DNA from: Kribbella pittospori
GTDB lineage: Bacteria; Actinomycetota; Actinomycetes; Propionibacteriales; Kribbellaceae
Length of the DNA: 64,000 nucleotides
NCBI RefSeq assembly: GCF_004331465.1
Contig: NZ_SJKB01000010.1
Coordinates: 248,001-312,000 of the forward strand
Direction: 5' to 3'
Shown here piece after piece: positions 17,226 to 24,934 of the stretch. The translations under genes were made by a program, and so were the position numbers. The notes beneath the pieces were generated by a model that ran no database searches, was not told where the DNA came from, and saw only the letters and a program-made list of their open reading frames with translations. Numbering within the stretch: the stretch's first letter is position 1; each line of letters opens with the position of its first letter.

Positions 17226-17420
17226 ATGCCCGTCGCGCCCCTGAAGGAACTCGTCGACGAGGCTCTGGCCAAGGCGGCCGCAACCGGTCCCCGCCGCACG
17301 CCCCTCACGGGGCGGCGGACTCCAGCGAGAGGCTCAGGCCGTTGGGTTCCTGGTGGATGTAGACGTCGAGGCGGGTTCCTTCGTCGATCATCACGCTGCC
17401 GCGGCCGGTGGCTTCGATGA
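17226..17420 (+). CDS. Possible small ORF with a very strong ribosome-binding site
   Basis: A 64-codon frame starting MPVAPLKELVDEALAKAAATG, preceded by GGAGAGGAGGGATC. The first about 21 residues look like a real helical start. From about 17305 on, the frame overlaps the 3' end of a minus-strand gene and turns into Arg/Gly/Pro-rich antisense sequence. It may be a short peptide, a truncated gene or chance. No family was recognised. Confidence 0.25.
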   Translation: MPVAPLKELVDEALAKAAATGPRRTPLTGRRTPARGSGRWVPGGCRRRGGFLRRSSRCRGRWLR

Positions 17421-17880
17421 CCTGTACGGCGCCGATCTCGTCGTACACGGTCATGGCCGCGTCGACCACGTAGCTGTAGTTTCCCGGCTTCGTTGCGGTG
17501 ACTCGCTGGCTCACCACGGGCTTCGCACTGGTGGCGTGCAGCGTGGCGACCCGGGTTCCTTCGAGGCTGATGACGATGACCTCTTCAAGCGCGCCTTCGG
17601 TGAGTTGGTCGGAGACGGTGAGGTTGATCGGATCAGGCTGTTCGGGCGGTGTCGTCGTCCGCGCGGGTGACGTGGTCGGCGGCACGTACGGCGCGGTCGT
17701 CACGATCGCGTCGGTCTTGGTGACATCACCGTCCTGACCGGGAAGTCCGGTCTTCGCGAGGATCGGGATCAGGGCGGCGAGCAGCCCGATCAGGGCCGTC
17801 AGAGTCTGGCCCAACGTGCCGATGCGGGTCCACCAGTTCTCCTGGCGCGGTGGGCCGGGATTTCCGTTCGGTGTGGTCAT
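17305..17880 (-). CDS. Uncharacterised membrane-anchored protein with Thr/Pro linker
   Basis: 191 residues, unrecognised family. A short basic/Pro cytoplasmic N-terminus is followed by one transmembrane helix (about residues 20-43, GTLGQTLTALIGLLAALIPILAKTGL), a Thr/Pro-rich linker (about 60-82) and a beta-rich extracytoplasmic domain of about 110 residues (VIVISLEGTRVATLHATSAKPVVSQRVTATKPGNYSYVVDAAM). It is divergent from the sigma-factor gene and shares architecture (membrane, Pro/Thr linker, outer beta domain) with the protein at 24129-24929. It may be part of the CHAT/sigma module. Confidence 0.65.
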   Translation of the reverse strand: MTTPNGNPGPPRQENWWTRIGTLGQTLTALIGLLAALIPILAKTGLPGQDGDVTKTDAIVTTAPYVPPTTSPARTTTPPEQPDPINLTVSDQLTEGALEEVIVISLEGTRVATLHATSAKPVVSQRVTATKPGNYSYVVDAAMTVYDEIGAVQVIEATGRGSVMIDEGTRLDVYIHQEPNGLSLSLESAAP

Positions 17881-17942
17881 TTCTCCTCCCTACGCAGTGC
17901 GTTCTGAGGTCAGAGAATCGGCCGGTGCGGTAAATACCTTTC

Positions 17943-17984
17943 GGTATCAGAATCCGGGTCCCGGGCTCTTGTCGGCATCACGTC
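17943..17984 (+). promoter_or_regulatory. Shared spaced motif upstream of the sigma-factor gene
   Basis: GGTATCAGA at 17943 and GGCAT at 17974 are 31 nt apart (start to start), followed by CACGTC. The same two elements with identical 31-nt spacing recur at 24068 and 24099, upstream of the membrane-protein gene at 24129. A small dyad, ATACC-TTTC-GGTAT, overlaps at 17934-17947. It is a candidate promoter or operator recognised by a module component. Confidence 0.4.
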
Positions 17985-18111
17985 GATCGGAAGGAGGCCG
18001 GAGATGGCTGTCGCAATCCCTTTACTCCCGGCGCGAGGCAGGAACCGCGAAAGGCGTGCAGGCTGTGGACTGCGTCGCCCACCTCGGCGAGAATGCCGAG
18101 GGGGGCGGGCG

Positions 18112-18705
18112 ATGGACCAGCGACGGCATGCCGACAAACAGGCGCTCGTCGCTTTGGTGCGCTCCGCCGACCCGGTCGCCTGGCGGACGCTGACCGATCG
18201 CTACACCAATCTGCTGTGGCATATCGCGCGCGGAATGCGGCTGAGCCAGGAGGATGCGGCGGACGCCATCCAGACCACCTGGCTCCGGCTGATGGAGCGT
18301 GTCGACACCCTTCGGCAGCCGGAGAGCATCGGCAGCTGGCTGGCCACCACGATGCGCCATGAATGCCTGGCGGCGTTGCGGCGCCGGTCCAAAGTGGTGG
18401 TGCTGGAGATCTTCGACGAGCTGCCGGACCACACCGATCCGTTCGACGACGCGCTGCTGCGTAGAGAGCAGGATGCGGCGTTGTGGCGGGCATTCCGCTC
18501 GATGAAGCCGCGCTGCCAGACGTTGCTGCGAGTGTTGATGACCGACCCGCCGCCCAGTTACACCGAGGTCGCATCAGCGCTGGACATGCCAGTCGGGAGC
18601 ATCGGCCCGACACGTAAGCGTTGTCTCGCGGCACTCCGCGAGATCATGGCGGCCGACCCGTATCCGTTCGAGTCCACGATCGCGGAGCCTGGCGGTGATC
18701 AGTGA
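18112..18705 (+). CDS. ECF-like RNA polymerase sigma factor
   Basis: 197 residues from ATG 18112. Sigma region 2 is at about residues 22-85 (LTDRYTNLLWHIARGMRLSQEDAADAIQTTWLRLMERVDTLRQPESIGSWLATTMRHECLAALRR). Region 4 is at about 125-180 (LRVLMTDPPPSYTEVASALDMPVGSIGPTRKRCLAAL). An in-frame ATG at 18004 has a better AAGGAGG site, but the 36 extra codons are Arg-rich, poorly codon-biased and include TTA. The gene overlaps a small partner gene and lies in a block with TPR-CHAT and subtilase genes. Confidence 0.87.
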   Translation: MDQRRHADKQALVALVRSADPVAWRTLTDRYTNLLWHIARGMRLSQEDAADAIQTTWLRLMERVDTLRQPESIGSWLATTMRHECLAALRRRSKVVVLEIFDELPDHTDPFDDALLRREQDAALWRAFRSMKPRCQTLLRVLMTDPPPSYTEVASALDMPVGSIGPTRKRCLAALREIMAADPYPFESTIAEPGGDQ

Positions 18706-19174
18706 GATGAACGCCGACCATGACGACGACGCACTGCTGGCGTGGTTGAAGCGAGTCGCAGCCGAGGCCGACCCGATGCCCGGCGACATCACCGCCGCCG
18801 CGCACGAAGCGATCGGCCTGCACGACCTCGACGGGCAATTGGCCGAGCTGATCGCAGACTCCGCGGGCTTGACCCCGGAGTACGACGCGGTACGGCGTAC
18901 CGAGGTCGCGGACCGCCTGCTGTCGTTCGAAGGTGGTGGTGTCCGGGTCGAGTTGGAGATCGTGCCGGATGACGGTGAGCTGACAGTCATTGGGCAGGTC
19001 ATCGGTGCCTCGCCGGAGGGCTGCGAGCTCGAGTACGGCGATGGCCGCCGCGAGACCTTGCCGCTGGATGACCTCGGACGATTCCTGGTCGATCGGAGGC
19101 GGAGCGGACCGGTGCGGATCCGGTGCCGATCGGTCGACGGCAGCCCGGTGATCACCTCCTGGGTCAACCTGTGA
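18695..19174 (+). CDS. Small sigma-linked protein, candidate anti-sigma or protease substrate
   Basis: 159 residues from a GTG inside the sigma gene (11-bp overlap, GGAG 7 nt upstream); ATG 18707 is an alternative. It has two parts. An acidic helical N-terminus (about 1-65) carries LLAWLKRVAAEADPMPGDITAAAHEAIGLHDLDGQLAELIADS. A beta-rich C-terminus (about 75-159) carries VRVELEIVPDDGELTVIGQVI, ELEYGDGRRETLPLDDLGRF and GPVRIRCRSVDGSPVITSWVNL. It has no membrane helix and no zinc motif. Tight coupling suggests it binds the sigma factor. It could be the cut target of the CHAT or subtilase protease; this is inference. Confidence 0.7.
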   Translation: MISEMNADHDDDALLAWLKRVAAEADPMPGDITAAAHEAIGLHDLDGQLAELIADSAGLTPEYDAVRRTEVADRLLSFEGGGVRVELEIVPDDGELTVIGQVIGASPEGCELEYGDGRRETLPLDDLGRFLVDRRRSGPVRIRCRSVDGSPVITSWVNL

Positions 19175-19179
19175 CCCCG

Positions 19180-21801
19180 TCAGCGGCCGAGAGCCACGAA
19201 AGACAGGGCAGTCGCGACCTCGATCGGGTCGTCGCCGACGCCGGCGCGGGCCTTCTGGAGGGCGACGCCGAAGGAATCTCCCGCGCGCAGGTGCTGGTGG
19301 AAGTCGACCATCAACCCAGCGGTGGCGGTGTCGTTGACCGGTACGACGCTGGCCAGCAGGCTCGCCGTACCGAGTGGGACCAGCGCGGACACCGCGCCGA
19401 GAAGCTCGTCCGCACCGATCGGAGCGGCGACACCGGACTCGCAACTGGACAAGACCAATCGCAGCGGCGCCCGGCGGAGTCGGCCGAGGTCGTAGAGAGT
19501 CAGCGGCCCGTCGTCGAGAGCGAACGCGGAGAACAGCGGGTTGTCGCGACGCAAGCGCCCGTGGGCCGCGATGTGGGCGGTCCAGGCGCCGTCCAACGCG
19601 GCCAAGGTCTTGTCGGCAGTGGCCTGCCCGTTGGCGAGGACGTCGGCATTCGGATAGTTGCCCCTGATCTGCCGCAGTTCGTTGTCGCCGCTGCGGAGAC
19701 CAGGTCCCGCGACGAGAGCGACGCGGCGTTCTCGCGGCGCGTGCCCGGCCCGCAACCACATCGACGCCGACGGCGCGACCACGACCGGCGCCGATCTCAA
19801 CGCCGGCACCATCGCCCAGGGCACCGCGTGCAGAGCCGCCGGCGGGACGATCAGGACAGGTCCGTCGCCGAGCCCGGCAGCCGCCGGACCCAGCAGGACC
19901 TGTTGCAGCCGGAGACCGACCGCATCCATTCGCTCGACAGCTCCGGAGTGCGCACGGCCGTGCGCCAGCCGACGCAGCATGAACAGTGCGAGATCGAGCT
20001 CCCGTACGGCGACGTCGACCGGACCGATCGGATACATGCGAACTCTCCGGTCGACAACCGTGATCGCGTGCAGCACGCCGTCGAGCGCAGTGATCTCGAC
20101 CAGGCGATGGTCTCCCAGGCTCTCGATCAACATGCCGAGGTCAGCTGCGTCATCCCGGCGACGCGGATCGGCCGACGTGCCGGATCGGTTGCTGAGCCGC
20201 CTGGTTCGGGCCCGGATGGACGACTCGAGCCGGTTCCGTTCGAGCTGGAGCCGATCGGTGTCCTCGTCCGCCCTTTGAGCGGCCTCGACGCGTCGAGCCA
20301 CGTTGCGCAGTGCGGCGAGCTCGGCCGCCAGTTCGGGATCGTCGGGAGGGCGGACCGGTGGCAGCGCCAGGGCACCGGCGCGCCACTGCTCGCTCCACCG
20401 CAACAGCATCCGCGCGTCGTTCCGTCGTACGGCGTGACGCTGGGCCAGGGCGGCGAGTTCGACGCCGTACGCCGCGGCGTGGGCACGCAACTCTGGTGCG
20501 GCCAAGGAGCGTTGGTGGTCGGCCGCGGCTTCGAGACCGTGGCGACAGGCGATCAGGGTCGCGGCCGTGTCGCCACGTCCCTCGGCCCGCAGCGCGTGGG
20601 CCAGCCAGCCGGCCGCGTGCCCGAACGTCGGACCGCGATGACGGAAACGTGCCGCGAGGGCGAGATGGCGATCGGCGTCGGCCTGGCGTCCCGCGTCAGC
20701 AGCGAGGCGGCCGGCCAGAAGGTGCGCCGAGAGTGCGTCCGGGGAGCTGAACTCATCGAGCTGATCGGCGAGCCGCTGAGCCTCGGCGCAGAGCCGATCG
20801 CCACGCTGACCGGCGTCGTACTGCGCCTGGAGCGTGAGGTACGTCGTCCGCGCCAGCCAGCCCTTCCGGCCTTGCTGGCGGAACAGTCGACCGGCTTGGA
20901 CAGCACGTTCCTCAGCGAGCGCCGGTCGTTCGGCCGCCTGCGCGGCTTGTGCCACGGCGAAGAGGAGCTCGGCCGTCCCGGTCCCTCCTGGATCGCGACG
21001 CAGATGGTCGCGCAGGACCTGTTCGGTCGTGGTGACGGCTTCGGTCGCGAGACCGGCGGCGAGCAGTACGGCGCAACGGTCGATCGCCAAGCTCGGCCAC
21101 TCCGTCTGAAGTGCCGTGTACCGCGCCGCCGCCTCGTCGAGGAAGCCCAGCGCCGCGGGCAGGTCGCCTGCCTGGAACGCCACGTCGGCGCGGTTGTGCA
21201 CGAGCATGGCCGATTCGAGTTCCTGGCCGTTGGCAGCCGACAGTTGCTCGGCCACCACGAGGTCTCGGTCGGCGTGGGCTGCCTGTCCGAGGGCGGCGTA
21301 CACCAGGAATCGGTGCGTCCGTGCGCGAGCCTCCCAGACCTGGTCGTCGCCGCGATGCAGGAGCATGACGGCCTGGCGGAGGTCGGCGAGCGCTTCGTCG
21401 TACCGGCCGAGGACTCGGAGCAGGTATCCGCGTCGGGTCAAGGCCCTTCCCGCGGCGGCGCCCTTGCTGTTCGCGATCGCCTGTTCCAACAGGGCGAGCG
21501 CTTCGACGTGTTTGCCTCCCAGGCCGAGTGTGAGGCCGAGGGTTGCTTGGACGTCGGCGATGCGTTCGGGCTCGGCGGAACTCTTGGCCAGGCGCAACGC
21601 GCGGCGGAGTTCGGTGACCGCTTCGGTCTGGTGGCCGGAGTCGCGCAGGACGATCGCGCGCGCCTGACGAGCGATCGACGCGGTCCTCGGGTCCGGAGTA
21701 TCCGCCAGCACCATGGCGGCCGCCGCGAGTGCTTCGGACGGGCGGGACACCGCCAGCGGCAGGAGTCGGTCGGGATCGTCGTGACGGTCACCGGCTGACA
21801 T
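19180..21801 (-). CDS. TPR-CHAT domain (caspase-like) protease
   Basis: 873 residues. About 560 N-terminal residues are alanine-rich helical pairs of TPR type (for example LLEQAIANSKGAAAGRALTRRGYLLRVLGRYDEALADLRQAVMLL). The C-terminal CHAT domain (about 610-873) has His747 in HIAAHGRLRRDNPLFS and Cys787 in SSCESGVAAPIGADELLG, so the caspase-like dyad is intact and correctly spaced. No signal peptide or membrane helix is present. It is convergent with the sigma/partner operon (5-bp gap) and divergent from the subtilase. The likely role is a sensor-activated cytosolic protease. Confidence 0.9.
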   Translation of the reverse strand: MSAGDRHDDPDRLLPLAVSRPSEALAAAAMVLADTPDPRTASIARQARAIVLRDSGHQTEAVTELRRALRLAKSSAEPERIADVQATLGLTLGLGGKHVEALALLEQAIANSKGAAAGRALTRRGYLLRVLGRYDEALADLRQAVMLLHRGDDQVWEARARTHRFLVYAALGQAAHADRDLVVAEQLSAANGQELESAMLVHNRADVAFQAGDLPAALGFLDEAAARYTALQTEWPSLAIDRCAVLLAAGLATEAVTTTEQVLRDHLRRDPGGTGTAELLFAVAQAAQAAERPALAEERAVQAGRLFRQQGRKGWLARTTYLTLQAQYDAGQRGDRLCAEAQRLADQLDEFSSPDALSAHLLAGRLAADAGRQADADRHLALAARFRHRGPTFGHAAGWLAHALRAEGRGDTAATLIACRHGLEAAADHQRSLAAPELRAHAAAYGVELAALAQRHAVRRNDARMLLRWSEQWRAGALALPPVRPPDDPELAAELAALRNVARRVEAAQRADEDTDRLQLERNRLESSIRARTRRLSNRSGTSADPRRRDDAADLGMLIESLGDHRLVEITALDGVLHAITVVDRRVRMYPIGPVDVAVRELDLALFMLRRLAHGRAHSGAVERMDAVGLRLQQVLLGPAAAGLGDGPVLIVPPAALHAVPWAMVPALRSAPVVVAPSASMWLRAGHAPRERRVALVAGPGLRSGDNELRQIRGNYPNADVLANGQATADKTLAALDGAWTAHIAAHGRLRRDNPLFSAFALDDGPLTLYDLGRLRRAPLRLVLSSCESGVAAPIGADELLGAVSALVPLGTASLLASVVPVNDTATAGLMVDFHQHLRAGDSFGVALQKARAGVGDDPIEVATALSFVALGR

Positions 21802-21842
21802 CCAAGGAGTCTAAGAAACCTACTGCGCAATCGGGAGGGGTC

Positions 21843-23351
21843 ATGTCAGAAGACGACGCAACGAGTCCGGAAGGTCGCACTGAGGAAGCTACGGTGGTTC
21901 CTGAAACACCGGAGGACGCCCAGCGTGCCTTGATTCTCAGTGGCTTCGACCGCGACTCCGAGCATCCGCGGAAATTGGCGACGGGGCGGGGAGCGGGGAC
22001 GGATTCCGGGATCGACTTCTTCTACGAGGCCGGCACGATTCTGGTGCGGGAAGAGCATTTCGAGCATGTGCGCAGGATTCTGGACCAGTTGCACCTGCTG
22101 CCCCGCGGTGACCGGGAGCCGGTGTCGCGGCCGGTGATCGCTGGTATCCGGCTGATTCGGTTGAACCCGGAGCTCAATCCGCAGCTCGGCACCCTCGAGA
22201 CGCTCAAGCTGCTCCGGGAGGGTGGCGAAGTCACGATCAACCGCCCCGCAGATCAGCCAGGGGACGTGGACACACCGGCGGAAAGCTCCGGGCCGGAGCA
22301 GGGCGAGCGGCCCGCGGACGATGCGGGGTCCGCGGAAGGTGCGGGATCCGAAGAAGGGGAGCGCCCGCCGAATACGGTGCCGCAGACGGTGCTTGTCACT
22401 GGGCTTGGGCCTGGGGTGGGGACACCGAATCATCTCGTCTCCATCACCGGTGGCCGGGGCAACGGTGCAGGTTGTCCGGCGACCGAGCCTGAGCCGGTGC
22501 CGGCCGGAAGCGCCCCGTATCCCGGGTACACACCGCATCGATCCGCCGGCGAGGGCGTCAAGATCGTCGTCGTCGACACGGGCTTCGATGACACGGCGCC
22601 GGACCGCAGCGACTGGCTGAAAGGCGTGGAGGGGGACAAGGACCTCGGGATCCTCGGCAACACTCTGGAGTTCTACGCCGGCCACGGAACGTTCATCGCG
22701 GGAGTCATCAGGTCCGTCGCCCCGCTCGCGGAGGTCTGCGTCCGGAAGGGGTTCGGACCCGAGGGCACGGTGGTGGAGTCCGACCTGGTCGCGAAGCTGG
22801 ACGAGATCATCGAGAAGGACGACCCCGACATCATCAGCATGTCGGCGGGCACGTACTGCCACGACGCGACCGGCCTGCCAACCTTCGGGGTCTTCAACGA
22901 ACGACGTCTCAGCCATCACAAGGGTGTCGTCTTCGTAGTTGCTGCGGGCAACTATGCCGACCGGAAGGCGTTCTGGCCGGCCGCGGCGCCGTACACCGTG
23001 TCCGTCGGAGCGCTCAACACGTACTGGCACGGACGAGCGAGCTTCAGCGACTACGGCGGCTGGGTCGACGTCTATGCGCCCGGGCAGGACCTGATCAACG
23101 CGTTCCCGGTCGGGAACTACACGTATCGCGAGCCGCCGCACGTGGGTCCCGGACGCCCGCCGCGGCAGGAGGAGTTCCACGGCATGGCGAGATGGAGCGG
23201 TACGTCGTTCAGTACGCCGCTCGTCGCCGGGCTGATCGCAGCGCGGATGTCGCGAACCGGCGAGAACGGCCGGGACGCGGCGGCCGCATTGATCGCGGAG
23301 GCCCGGCAGGCAGCACAACCCGGTGTCGGAGCTGTGCTGCTGCCGGAGTAG
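21843..23351 (+). CDS. Cytosolic S8 (subtilisin-like) serine peptidase with novel N-terminal domain
   Basis: 502 residues from ATG 21843 (GGGAGGGG upstream). There is no signal peptide. An N-terminal domain (about 1-130; DFFYEAGTILVREEHFEHVRRILDQL, VSRPVIAGIRLIRL) and an acidic Gly/Glu-rich linker precede the subtilase fold. The triad is Asp245 (VVDTGFD), His281 (YAGHGTFIAG) and Ser455 (SGTSFSTP), with oxyanion Asn370 (AAGNYAD). All catalytic residues are intact. It diverges from the TPR-CHAT gene over 41 bp, so the two proteases probably act in one pathway. The N-terminal domain may be an inhibitory prodomain or docking module. Confidence 0.88.
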   Translation: MSEDDATSPEGRTEEATVVPETPEDAQRALILSGFDRDSEHPRKLATGRGAGTDSGIDFFYEAGTILVREEHFEHVRRILDQLHLLPRGDREPVSRPVIAGIRLIRLNPELNPQLGTLETLKLLREGGEVTINRPADQPGDVDTPAESSGPEQGERPADDAGSAEGAGSEEGERPPNTVPQTVLVTGLGPGVGTPNHLVSITGGRGNGAGCPATEPEPVPAGSAPYPGYTPHRSAGEGVKIVVVDTGFDDTAPDRSDWLKGVEGDKDLGILGNTLEFYAGHGTFIAGVIRSVAPLAEVCVRKGFGPEGTVVESDLVAKLDEIIEKDDPDIISMSAGTYCHDATGLPTFGVFNERRLSHHKGVVFVVAAGNYADRKAFWPAAAPYTVSVGALNTYWHGRASFSDYGGWVDVYAPGQDLINAFPVGNYTYREPPHVGPGRPPRQEEFHGMARWSGTSFSTPLVAGLIAARMSRTGENGRDAAAALIAEARQAAQPGVGAVLLPE

Positions 23352-23357
23352 CCGGGT

Positions 23358-23981
23358 TCAGCGCTGGTCGTCGTTCGGGGTCGTCTCTTCGTCCGGGACC
23401 TGGGAGTCCTCGGGCGGAGTGACGCCCAGCAGCGGACGCAGTCGCACCATCGCCTGATCGGTGAACAGACCGGCCAGGCAGCCCGTCATCATCAGCACTG
23501 TCACGCCGGCCGAGGAGGTCGTCTCGTCGCCGATGCTGATCAGGCCGGTGTTGACGGCGACGACGATCACCGAGCCCAGCAGAGCGGACCAGACCGGACG
23601 CAGCAGGTACCACCAGACGAACCCGCGCTCCAGCGTCTCCAGACCGGCCCGCTGGGCGAAGACCATGCTCTGATGGATGACGCTGCCGACGGCGCCGGCT
23701 GCCGCGCCGACGATCAGCAGCGACATGTTCAACGTGGTCGTGAAGTCCGGGCCCCACCAGTGCACCGTCCGGGTCGCGATGCCGGCCGACCCGGTGATCT
23801 CCTGGTCGGACACGAGCCGCTCGGCGATGCCGTACGCCGCGATCAGACCGACCAGCGTGATGATCGCCTCGGCGAAGTTGATCGCGCCGATCATCCGCCG
23901 GGTCATCGGCTTCATCGCGGCCTTGTTCCGCGGCCGGGCAATGCCAGGCCGGGCAGTGGCAGGACGTGCTGTGGTGGTCAC
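23358..23981 (-). CDS. Uncharacterised multi-pass membrane protein
   Basis: 207 residues from a GTG with GGAGGGATCCA upstream. A basic Arg/Pro-rich cytoplasmic head is followed by about four hydrophobic segments (FAEAIITLVGLIAAYGIAE, LNMSLLIVGAAAGAVGSVIHQ, LLGSVIVVAVNTGLISI, SSAGVTVLMMTGCLAGLF) and an acidic tail. Family not recognised. It is convergent with the subtilase (6-bp gap) and divergent from the next membrane protein, so it is a candidate membrane component of the CHAT/sigma module. Confidence 0.65.
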   Translation of the reverse strand: MTTTARPATARPGIARPRNKAAMKPMTRRMIGAINFAEAIITLVGLIAAYGIAERLVSDQEITGSAGIATRTVHWWGPDFTTTLNMSLLIVGAAAGAVGSVIHQSMVFAQRAGLETLERGFVWWYLLRPVWSALLGSVIVVAVNTGLISIGDETTSSAGVTVLMMTGCLAGLFTDQAMVRLRPLLGVTPPEDSQVPDEETTPNDDQR

Positions 23982-24067
23982 TGGATCCCTCCGGTTCGTT
24001 CTCTTCCCCTCCCGAACCAGAGTCGCGAGGCCGCGCCCGGATACATCCGGATTCGGGTGCGGGCGGT

Positions 24068-24112
24068 GGTATCAGATCCGGCGGATCTGACTCCGGTTGG
24101 CATGGCCACGTC
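24068..24112 (+). promoter_or_regulatory. Regulatory region with shared motif and 19-bp palindrome
   Basis: It contains GGTATCAGA (24068) and GGCAT (24099), 31 nt apart as upstream of the sigma gene. Overlapping these, TCAGATCC-GGC-GGATCTGA at 24072-24090 is a perfect inverted repeat with 8-bp arms. It sits 39 bp before the ATG at 24129, between two divergent membrane-protein genes. Confidence 0.5.
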
Positions 24113-24128
24113 CGAGGGGAGACGGGAC

Positions 24129-24929
24129 ATGGGAACGCAGCAGAACCATCGCATCAGACGGCAGCTCAGAGAGACGAACGCGTTCAGCGGTACGTCGCTC
24201 TTCTTCGGCGTGTTGTCGTCCGTCGTGTGCGCGGCGATCATTCCGGCGCTGGGCGCGGGGCGGATCGCGACCGTACTCGGCGCCGTACTGAGCCCGTTGG
24301 TGGTGGCGATGTTCACCACGCGAGGACCGGGGGTGATCCGTACTGTCGGCATCGCGTCCGTGACCGCCATCGCCTTCGTCGTCAGCCTCGGTGGGTTCAC
24401 TCTGCCCGAGGCGATCGCGGGCCACGGATCACTGACCTCGGACCGCGCGGGCACCTTCGTGTACACGAAACGGGGCCCGACACCGACCCCTCCGCAAGCC
24501 GGTCCAGCGACGAATCCCACGCCAGTGCCCGAACCGTCGGACTCGCCCACTTCGCCTGCACCCTCGCCCGAGCCATCGGGGCCTTCGCAGGCCGGCGCGG
24601 CGATCGAGCTGCCGGACCGGCGGGAGTGCCCGGAGATCCCGGTGGGCGACGTGAAGGTCTGCAAGCAGATCGGCGTCGGGAACGCCGGGGCCAAGACCGT
24701 CGAGATTGCCACCGGGGAGATGAGCGGTGCTCACGCTGACGACTTCCTGATCACCCACCGGTGCGACGGGAGGTTGAAGCCGGGAACCGGGTGCTCGGTG
24801 CGGGTGGAATTCCGGCCGTCCGGCAGTGGCCTTCGCGAAGCCAGCCTGACTCTGTACGTGCAGCCTGGCAACATCACGCGTGAGATCGCCGTGACCGGCA
24901 ACGCGATCGCCCTCGACGGAACCGAGTGA
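24129..24929 (+). CDS. Membrane protein with extracytoplasmic ASH/choice-of-anchor-like domain
   Basis: 266 residues from ATG 24129 (GAGGGGAG upstream; ATG 24102 is an alternative). Two to three membrane helices lie at about residues 20-90 (LFFGVLSSVVCAAIIPALGA, IATVLGAVLSPLVVAMF, TVGIASVTAIAFVVSLGG). A Pro/Thr/Ser linker spans about 115-155. A beta-sandwich of the ASH/HYDIN choice-of-anchor type follows (CKQIGVGNAGAKTVEIATGEMSGAHADDFLITHRC...GTGCSVRVEFRPSGSGLREASLTLYV), with Cys pairs for disulfides. It probably senses or binds something at the cell surface. Its promoter shares a motif with the sigma gene. Confidence 0.7.
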   Translation: MGTQQNHRIRRQLRETNAFSGTSLFFGVLSSVVCAAIIPALGAGRIATVLGAVLSPLVVAMFTTRGPGVIRTVGIASVTAIAFVVSLGGFTLPEAIAGHGSLTSDRAGTFVYTKRGPTPTPPQAGPATNPTPVPEPSDSPTSPAPSPEPSGPSQAGAAIELPDRRECPEIPVGDVKVCKQIGVGNAGAKTVEIATGEMSGAHADDFLITHRCDGRLKPGTGCSVRVEFRPSGSGLREASLTLYVQPGNITREIAVTGNAIALDGTE

Positions 24930-24934
24930 GCTCG

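Noticed and set aside
19123..21798. 891-codon plus-strand open frame opposite the TPR-CHAT gene
   Set aside because: It is a mirror of the CHAT gene's codon pattern; the composition is low-complexity and no domain is visible.
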